This document shows, piece by piece, positions 7,905 through 13,407 of a DNA stretch of 34,302 bases (within the stretch, counting starts at the first letter, position 1; every line of letters starts with the position of its first letter). The position numbers and the translations under genes are program-made. The notes below the pieces were generated by a model, which was given only the letters and a program-made list of their open reading frames with translations, searched no databases and was not told the origin of the DNA. Where the stretch lies: contig NZ_CADCWA010000008.1 in assembly GCF_902806285.1 (NCBI RefSeq), positions 1 through 34,302 on the forward strand, read 5' to 3'. Origin of the DNA: an uncultured Sphingomonas sp. (GTDB lineage Bacteria > Pseudomonadota > Alphaproteobacteria > Sphingomonadales > Sphingomonadaceae).

Positions 7905-8040
7905 CCCCGGCGGAGAGGCGCGGCGGGACCTGGGGCCAAGGAAGCCGGTGCGAAGCCGGCGCTGTGCCCGCAACTGTCAGCCGGGCGGATCGTCCGGACA
8001 AGTCAGATACTTGCCTCCGGTCTGTCGTCCGTTCGTTCGT
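7905..8040 (+). ncRNA. Cobalamin (B12) riboswitch
   Basis: The core at about 7940-7976 reads GGAAGCCGGTGCGAAGCCGG followed by CGCTGTGCCCGCAACTG, the conserved B12-box region. AAGTCAGATACTTGCC at 8000-8015 is the conserved 3' partner. GGGACCTGGGGCC upstream fits the early helix. Adenosylcobalamin binding normally shuts off expression of transport genes. It precedes a BtuB-like receptor and BtuFCD-like genes, which agrees with that role. Outer boundaries are approximate; the RNA lies in the 322-base divergent gap between rpmE and the receptor, and about 95 bases separate it from the receptor start. TTGACA at 7890-7895 could be a -35, but no good -10 follows. Confidence 0.9.
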
Positions 8041-8122
8041 CCGGGGTCAGACGAGTGGCGTGGGTTGCCGTTCCCGTTGGGGCGCGGCCGCTTCCTCCGT
8101 GACGACGGTGTTTGTCGTTTGC

Positions 8123-8127
8123 AGGAG
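8123..8127 (+). promoter_or_regulatory. Ribosome binding site that sets the receptor start
   Basis: AGGAG lies nine bases before GTG 8137 and is the only good ribosome site between the riboswitch and the plug domain. It makes GTG 8137 the likely start even though the resulting protein shows no signal peptide. Confidence 0.6.
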
Positions 8128-8136
8128 CCTGGAAGC

Positions 8137-9966
8137 GTGCCCGACCTTGCCCCCATTCCCACCACCGAAATCGTCGTCACCGCCTCCCGCGCCGAAGCCG
8201 AGCGTGGCGAAACCCCCGCCAGCGTCACCCTGATCGGAACCGAGCGGATCGAGCGGCTGGGCGAACCCCTCGCCGTCAGCTTCCTCCGGCAGGTGCCCTC
8301 GCTGGCGGTCAGCACCAGCGGTTCGGCCGGCTCGGTCACGGAAGTTCGCATCCGGGGCGCGGAGGCCGACCATACGCTGCTGTTCATCGACGGCATCCGC
8401 GCCAACGATCCCGCAGCCGGCAATGTCCCGCGGTTCGAACTGCTGAACAGCGACCTCCTGTCGCGCATCGAGGTGGTGCGCGGCCCGCAGTCGGCGCTGT
8501 GGGGACCGGAAGCGATCGGCGGGGTGGTCGCGGTCGGCGGCGGCGGGACCGAAGGCGCGCGGGCGATCGGCGAGGCGGGCTCGTTCGGCTTCGCGCGCCT
8601 CGGCGGCGGCGCGGCGGGGAAGTCCGGCAGTCTGACCTTTAACGCCAACGCCGGCCTTCAGCGCGCGCGCGGGATCGACGCCTTCGACGGCCCCCAAGGG
8701 GGCGAGCGCGACGGCTACCGCAACCTTTCGGCGCGCGGGCGGCTGAGCTGGGCGGCAGCGGAGGGGGTCGAGCTCGGCCTGACCGGCTTCGCGCTGACCG
8801 GCCGCAGCGAGTTCGACGGCTACGACCCCCTCACCTTTCAGCGCGCCGACACGCTGGACAACAGCCGCAACCGCCTGGCCGCGGCACGGCTGTCGGGCCG
8901 GCTGGAACGCGGCAGCCTGGCGGTCAGCGGCTGGGCCTCGAAGCTCGGGTCGCGCAACCGCAACCTGCTGGACGACAGCCTTGTCAACGTCACCCACGGC
9001 GGCCGCGCCAACGCCGGCCTGCAAGGCGAGTTCGAGCTGCGTACCGGCAGGGCCGAGCACCGGCTGATCGCCGCCGCCGAGGCCACGCGTGAGACCTTCC
9101 GCTCGCGCAACCCGAACGATCCGTTCGCCGACCAGAAGCAGGATCGGGCGCAGCAGGCGGTGGTCGGCGAAGTCCGCTCCCGCTGGGCGGGCTGGCTGAG
9201 CACGGACGTCGCTCTGCGCCGCGACCTGTTCAACCGCTTCAAGGACCGTACCACGCTGCGTGCGTCGGCCCTGGTCACGGCCGCGGACGGCGTGCAGTTC
9301 GCCGCCAGCTTCGGCGAAGGGATCGCCCAGCCGAGCTTCTTCGACCTCTACGGCTTCTACCCCGGCTTCTTCGTCGGCAACCCGGACCTGCGGCCGGAGC
9401 GCTCGCGCGGCTGGGAAGTGTCGGCCCGCCTGGCGCGTGGGGCGTTCCGCGGCGCCCTCACCGCCTATCGCCAGCGCCTGACCGACGAGATCGTCTCCAC
9501 CGCCGACTTCCTCAGCACGGAGAATGCGGACGGCCGCAGCAGGCGCCGCGGCGTCGAGCTGGAGCTCGGGTGGGCGCGGTCGGAGCGGCTTAATATCACC
9601 GGCACCTACGCCTTTCTCGATGCCGAGCAGCAGCGGCGCAGCGCCGACGATCCCGCCCGCGAGCTGCGCCGGCCGCGGCACAGCGGCTCGGTCGCGGCCG
9701 ACGGGCGCGCCGGACGGCTCAGCTACGGCGCGTCCCTGGCCTTCGTCGGCAAGCACCGCGACCGCCGCGACAGCCTGCCCTACGACCTCGTCGACCTGGA
9801 CAGCTACTGGCTTGCCGGGGCGCGCCTGGGCTGGCGCTTGAACGAGCGGCTCGAGCTGTTCGGGCGAGTCGCCAACGCGTTCGACGCCGACTATCAGGAT
9901 CTGGTCGGCTATCGCACGGAGGGAAGGAGCGCCCATGCCGGCGTTCGCCTGGGCTTCGGCCGCTAG
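8137..9966 (+). CDS. btuB: BtuB-like TonB-dependent cobalamin receptor
   Basis: From the GTG at 8137 the product has about 609 residues. It opens with MPDLAPIPTTEIVVTASRAE, whose TEIVVTA is a TonB box. The plug follows (VTLIGTERIERLG, SFLRQVPSLAVSTSG, RGAEADHTLLFIDGIRAND, LSRIEVVRGPQSALWGPEAIGG) and then a 22-strand-type barrel with EGIAQPSFFDLYGF and NPDLRPERSRGWEV, the usual receptor landmarks. Length is close to E. coli BtuB (about 594 mature). The role is outer-membrane uptake of cobalamin with TonB energy; the riboswitch and btuFCD neighbours support the ligand. The odd point is the missing signal peptide: no hydrophobic segment precedes the TonB box in this frame, although the frame stays open back to 7948. 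The binding-protein gene overlaps the end by 32 bases. Confidence 0.88.
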   Translation: MPDLAPIPTTEIVVTASRAEAERGETPASVTLIGTERIERLGEPLAVSFLRQVPSLAVSTSGSAGSVTEVRIRGAEADHTLLFIDGIRANDPAAGNVPRFELLNSDLLSRIEVVRGPQSALWGPEAIGGVVAVGGGGTEGARAIGEAGSFGFARLGGGAAGKSGSLTFNANAGLQRARGIDAFDGPQGGERDGYRNLSARGRLSWAAAEGVELGLTGFALTGRSEFDGYDPLTFQRADTLDNSRNRLAAARLSGRLERGSLAVSGWASKLGSRNRNLLDDSLVNVTHGGRANAGLQGEFELRTGRAEHRLIAAAEATRETFRSRNPNDPFADQKQDRAQQAVVGEVRSRWAGWLSTDVALRRDLFNRFKDRTTLRASALVTAADGVQFAASFGEGIAQPSFFDLYGFYPGFFVGNPDLRPERSRGWEVSARLARGAFRGALTAYRQRLTDEIVSTADFLSTENADGRSRRRGVELELGWARSERLNITGTYAFLDAEQQRRSADDPARELRRPRHSGSVAADGRAGRLSYGASLAFVGKHRDRRDSLPYDLVDLDSYWLAGARLGWRLNERLELFGRVANAFDADYQDLVGYRTEGRSAHAGVRLGFGR

Positions 9967-10693
9967 CACCGCGCTCAAGGTTGCGTCGCTCAACCTCTGC
10001 ACCGACGAATATCTGCTGCTGCTCGCCAGACCCGGGGAGGTCGCCAGCGTCAGCCATCTCAGCCGCGATCCGCGCGAGTCCGTGCTGTGGCGGCAGGCGC
10101 GAGCCCACAGCGCGAACGCCGGCTCGCTGGAAAGCGCTCTGGCGGTCAGGCCGACCCTGCTGCTGACCATGGGCGGCGGTGGAGGCCGGGCGACCGCGCT
10201 GCTCGCCCGGCGGCTCGGCATTCGCGTGCTGGACCTGTCCTATCCGGCCAGCATCGCGGAGGTTGAGCGGCAGACGCTTACGGTCGCGGCCGCTCTGGGC
10301 GAACGGCACCGCGCCGCACCCTTGCTGCGGCAGCTTGCCGATCTTCGCCGCACCGCCCCGTCTACGGCGCTCGACGCGGCGTTCCTGGGCGGAGGCGGCC
10401 TGTCGCTCGATCCCGCCGCCCTCGGTGCGGAGTGGATGCGGCTGGCGGGCCTGCAGCAGCGCGCGCTTCCCGGCGGGCGCCTGACCCTGGAGACCCTCGC
10501 GACCCGGCCGCCGCGGCTGCTCCTGCGCAGCGACTACCGCGCCGGCCAGTGGAGCCGCGGCGCCGCCTGGCTTCGCCACCCGCTGGTGCGCCGGTTGGAG
10601 GGGAGGACGGTTCCCGTGGACGGCCGCGCCTGGACCTGCGCCGGCCTGCCGATGATCGCGCAAGTGCGGCGCCTGCGCGAGCGGGTGCGGTGA
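9935..10693 (+). CDS. btuF: BtuF-like cobalamin-binding protein of the ABC importer
   Basis: The 252-residue protein has the class III substrate-binding fold of the BtuF family. KVASLNLCTDEYLLLLARPG starts lobe one, VSHLSRDPRES is a family segment, RPTLLLTMGGGG follows, and a linking helix region lies near TVAAALGERHRAAPLLRQL. Lobe two ends with WLRHPLVRRLEGRTVPVDGR. A strong ribosome site (GGAGGGAAGGAG) precedes the ATG at 9935, inside the receptor gene. The N-terminus is only about 15 residues before the mature-like KVASLN, with no basic residue (MPAFAWASAASTALK), so it is a very short or atypical signal peptide. No lipobox is seen. It should deliver cobalamin to BtuCD in the periplasm. The stop overlaps the next start as GTGA. 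Confidence 0.83.
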   Translation: MPAFAWASAASTALKVASLNLCTDEYLLLLARPGEVASVSHLSRDPRESVLWRQARAHSANAGSLESALAVRPTLLLTMGGGGGRATALLARRLGIRVLDLSYPASIAEVERQTLTVAAALGERHRAAPLLRQLADLRRTAPSTALDAAFLGGGGLSLDPAALGAEWMRLAGLQQRALPGGRLTLETLATRPPRLLLRSDYRAGQWSRGAAWLRHPLVRRLEGRTVPVDGRAWTCAGLPMIAQVRRLRERVR

Positions 10694-11646
10694 AGGCAGC
10701 GGTCGGGATTGCCCTTCCGCTGCTGGCGGCGGCGGCCCTGCTGTTGCCGTGGGCGCCACTGGCCGCCCTGTGGCAAGAGGACGGCGGTCTCGCCGCCACC
10801 GTGCTGACCGAGCTGCGCCTCCCGCGGGTCCTGCTTGCGCTGCTGTACGGCGCGACCCTCGGCGTCACGGGGGCGGCGTTGCAAGCCTTGTTCGCCAACC
10901 CCTTGGCCTCGCCCGACATCACCGGCGGCAGCAGCGGCGCGGCGCTTGGCGCGGTCGTCGGAGGCTACTGGCTCGGGCTGACGGAGCCGCTCGGCTTGGC
11001 CGCCTGCGGAGCCGCGGGAGCCTTGCTGGCCCTGGCTCTCCTGCTCCTTGCCGCCGGGCGACGGGCCGACACGCCCACCCTGCTGCTCGCCGGCTTAGCG
11101 ATCAGCCTGGCCGCGGGCGCGGCGACCAGCCTCTTGTTGGCGCTCGCCCCTTCCCCCTTCGCCTTTTACGACAGCTTCGACTGGCTGATGGGCAGCCTCA
11201 CCGACCGCAGCCTGCCCCAGGTCGCCGCGGCAGCCGTCCCGGCCCTGCTCGCGCTCGGCCTGCTGCTGGCGCGCACCGCGGCGCTGGACAGCCTCGCCCT
11301 GGGCGAAGACGTGGCCGCGTCGCTCGGCTTCGCTCCCGGCCGGCTGCGGGTCGAGGTGGTCGCGGCCAGCGCGGTCGCGGTCGGCGCCTGCGTGTCCGTG
11401 TGCGGCGCGGTCGGCTTTGTCGGCCTGATCGCGCCGGTGCTGGCGCGGCGGCTGACCGGCGGGCACCCGGGCCGGGCGCTGCTCCCGGCCGCGGCCATCG
11501 GCGCCGCCCTCCTGCTCGGGGCCGACCTGCTGACCCGCCTGGCGCCGCTGGGCCGCTCGATCCCGCTGGGCGTGATCACGGCCGTTGCCGGAACCCCGCT
11601 ATTCCTGTGGATCGTGGTGCGCATGCGCTGGCGGCTGACGGCATGA
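10690..11646 (+). CDS. btuC: BtuC-like cobalamin ABC importer permease
   Basis: The 318-residue membrane protein belongs to the FecCD/BtuC permease family. RLPRVLLALLYGATLGVTGA, ALQALFANPLASPDITGGSS and GAALGA form the classic N-terminal block. SFDWLMGSLTDRSLPQV and ALDSLALGEDVAASLGF follow (the latter carries the ATPase-contact region), then CGAVGFVGLIAPVLARRLTG and GRSIPLGVITAVAGTPLFLW at the end. About ten membrane segments are expected. The GTG at 10690 overlaps the binding-protein stop (GTGA), and its own stop overlaps the ATPase start (ATGA), so the three importer genes are translationally linked. It forms the inner-membrane channel. Confidence 0.92.
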   Translation: MKAAVGIALPLLAAAALLLPWAPLAALWQEDGGLAATVLTELRLPRVLLALLYGATLGVTGAALQALFANPLASPDITGGSSGAALGAVVGGYWLGLTEPLGLAACGAAGALLALALLLLAAGRRADTPTLLLAGLAISLAAGAATSLLLALAPSPFAFYDSFDWLMGSLTDRSLPQVAAAAVPALLALGLLLARTAALDSLALGEDVAASLGFAPGRLRVEVVAASAVAVGACVSVCGAVGFVGLIAPVLARRLTGGHPGRALLPAAAIGAALLLGADLLTRLAPLGRSIPLGVITAVAGTPLFLWIVVRMRWRLTA

Positions 11647-12371
11647 CGCCGCTGCTGGACGCAAACGGCCTGTCGGTCTCCGGGCGGCTTCAATCGACGG
11701 ACCTGCAAGCGGCAGGCGGCAGCTTGACCGCGCTGATCGGACCCAATGGCAGCGGCAAGACCAGCCTGCTGCGCGCGCTCGCCGGCATCGAGCGGACGGG
11801 CGGGTCCGTCCGCATTTCGGGCGAGGAACTCGCTTCGGCCAGTCCGGGGCGGCGACGGCAGCTGCTGGCCTTTCTACCCGCCGGGCGTGAACTGGTCTGG
11901 CCGATCGCCGCGCGGGACGTGATCGCCCTCGGGTTGGAGCGCCCCGATCCCGATCGCGTCGCGGCGATCATCGCCGCTCTCGAGCTTGAGGCGCTGGCCG
12001 ATCGCCCCGCCGACCAGCTGTCCACCGGTGAACGGGCGCGGGTACTGACGGGTCGGGCGCTGGCGCAGCAGCCTGCCGCCTTGCTGCTCGACGAACCGCT
12101 CTCGAACCTCGATCCTTATTGGTCATTGAGGATGCTGGCCATGTTCCGCGCCGCGACCGCTGCGGGCGCCGCGGCCGTGATTGCGCTGCATGACCTGTCG
12201 CTGCTGTCGTTATTCGACCGCGCGATCCTGATGGCCGAGGGCGGGATCGTCGCCGATGCGCGGCCCGACGCCGTCCTGGCAGATGCGAGCTTCGAACAGG
12301 TCTTCCGGGTCCGCGCAGCCGGCCGGGGTTGGGAGCTCAGTCCTCCGGCGCGTCCGCGATCATCGCGGTGA
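11643..12371 (+). CDS. btuD: BtuD-like cobalamin ABC importer ATPase
   Basis: The 242-residue protein has the ABC ATPase motifs: Walker A GPNGSGKT at residues 33-40, signature LSTGE at 126-130, Walker B ALLLDEP with Asp150 and Glu151, and the switch His183 in [27 protein letters not shown] corresponds to the Q-loop region, but the usual Gln is not obvious there. It drives transport through the preceding permease. The C-terminal 12 codons overlap the end of the convergent fabZ by 35 bases, which is unusually tight. No adenosyltransferase or other cobalamin gene follows, so the operon ends here. Confidence 0.92.
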   Translation: MTPLLDANGLSVSGRLQSTDLQAAGGSLTALIGPNGSGKTSLLRALAGIERTGGSVRISGEELASASPGRRRQLLAFLPAGRELVWPIAARDVIALGLERPDPDRVAAIIAALELEALADRPADQLSTGERARVLTGRALAQQPAALLLDEPLSNLDPYWSLRMLAMFRAATAAGAAAVIALHDLSLLSLFDRAILMAEGGIVADARPDAVLADASFEQVFRVRAAGRGWELSPPARPRSSR

Positions 12372-12819
12372 AGTTCGCCTCCGCCGCCAGCTTGCCCTCG
12401 ACCAGCGCGCGGCCGGCGAACTTGCACACGGTTGCGCGCTTCTGGACGAACTCGACTTCCAGCGTGAGCAGACAGCCGGGCTCCACCGGAGCGCGGAACT
12501 TCGCGCCGTCGATCGCCATGAAATAGACCAGCTTGCCCGAGCCCGCGAGCCCGAGGCTTTCCACCGCCAGCACGCCCGCGGCCTGCGCCAGCGCTTCCAC
12601 GATCAGCACGCCCGGCATGATCGGGCGTCCGGGGAAGTGGCCGGCGAAGAAGCCTTCGTTGATCGTCACCGCCTTGACCGCGGTGATCGACATGTCTCGC
12701 CGCAGCCGCTCGACCCGGTCGACCAGCAGCATGGGGTAACGATGCGGCAACGCGGCCATAACGCGCCGGACGTCCAAGGGTCCGGGCGCCTCGTCCGCCG
12801 CGCTGCCGCCATCCGCCAT
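12337..12819 (-). CDS. fabZ: 3-hydroxyacyl-[ACP] dehydratase FabZ
   Basis: The 160-residue protein has the hotdog-fold dehydratase signature: [13 protein letters not shown], then [11 protein letters not shown] with catalytic His61 and [14 protein letters not shown] with catalytic Glu75, then [19 protein letters not shown]. It removes water from 3-hydroxyacyl-ACP in fatty-acid elongation in the cytosol. Its ATG directly abuts the skp stop. In many proteobacteria lpxD precedes and lpxA follows fabZ; here skp comes directly before it and the convergent btuD after, so it is the last gene of the cluster. It has an N-terminal extension of about 15 residues before [13 protein letters not shown]. Confidence 0.95.
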   Translation of the reverse strand: MADGGSAADEAPGPLDVRRVMAALPHRYPMLLVDRVERLRRDMSITAVKAVTINEGFFAGHFPGRPIMPGVLIVEALAQAAGVLAVESLGLAGSGKLVYFMAIDGAKFRAPVEPGCLLTLEVEFVQKRATVCKFAGRALVEGKLAAEANFTAMIADAPED

Positions 12820-13407
12820 TTAGCGGCCCTGCGTCTGCTGCTGCTGGTTCTGCGGCAGCGGGGTGACGCTAACGCTGGGCAGTTGCTGGTTCAGGCGGGC
12901 CAACACGTCGTTAGTGACGTTGATTCCGGTGGACGCCGCCAAGGTGGCATTGGTGTCGACCGCGACGTTGGCGCCCCGGGCCGTCATCACCTGGTTGATG
13001 ATCGGCTCCATCCGCGCGTCGATCTGGCGGCGCACGTTGACCTGCGTCGACTGGATGTTCTGCTGCAGCCGGCCGACTTCCTGCGCGGCCTGCTCGCGCC
13101 GCGTCTCGAACGCCTGGATGCGGGTGCGCAGCGCGGCGTCGGGTTGCCGGCCGTTGAGCGCGTTGACCGCGGTCTGGATCTGCTGGCCTTCGGTGGTGAG
13201 CGGCGCGGCCAGCGCCTGCTGGCGGCTCTGCAGGCTCTGGGCCTGGGTTTGCAGCTGCGCCACGGCCGCCCGGCACGCGGTGCACTCGCGGTAGATGCGG
13301 TCGGTATCGATCACCACCACCGCCGCGGCCGGAACGCGCTGAGCCTGGGCGGCGGAAGGAAGAACGGCGGCGCCCGCAATGGCGGCGAGGAGCAACTTGC
13401 TGGTCAT
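12820..13407 (-). CDS. skp: OmpH/Skp-family periplasmic chaperone
   Basis: The 195-residue protein has a signal peptide (MTSKLLLAAIAGAAVLPSAA, QAQ cleavage). VVVIDTDRIYRECTACRAAV is the family's first strand and helix start. A long glutamine-rich helical region follows (LQTQAQSLQSRQQALAAPL, RIQAFETRREQAAQEVGRL), the tentacle of Skp-like trimers. The C-terminal part (NVAVDTNATLAASTGINVTND) completes the body, and a Gln-rich tail ends it. It should hold unfolded outer-membrane proteins in the periplasm for BamA, encoded just upstream; the bamA stop and this start overlap as TGATG. A Cys-x-x-Cys (ECTAC) near the N-terminus is not a usual feature. Confidence 0.88.
   Translation of the reverse strand: MTSKLLLAAIAGAAVLPSAAQAQRVPAAAVVVIDTDRIYRECTACRAAVAQLQTQAQSLQSRQQALAAPLTTEGQQIQTAVNALNGRQPDAALRTRIQAFETRREQAAQEVGRLQQNIQSTQVNVRRQIDARMEPIINQVMTARGANVAVDTNATLAASTGINVTNDVLARLNQQLPSVSVTPLPQNQQQQTQGR

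Noticed and set aside
7890-7918. TTGACA as promoter of the riboswitch
   Set aside because: The -35 word is perfect but the bases 16-19 further on (GAGAGG region) do not resemble a -10, so the promoter is not called.
8047-10221. Long antisense frame opposite the B12 receptor
   Set aside because: The product is low-complexity (Ala, Arg, Gly, Val) and the sense strand carries complete receptor motifs.
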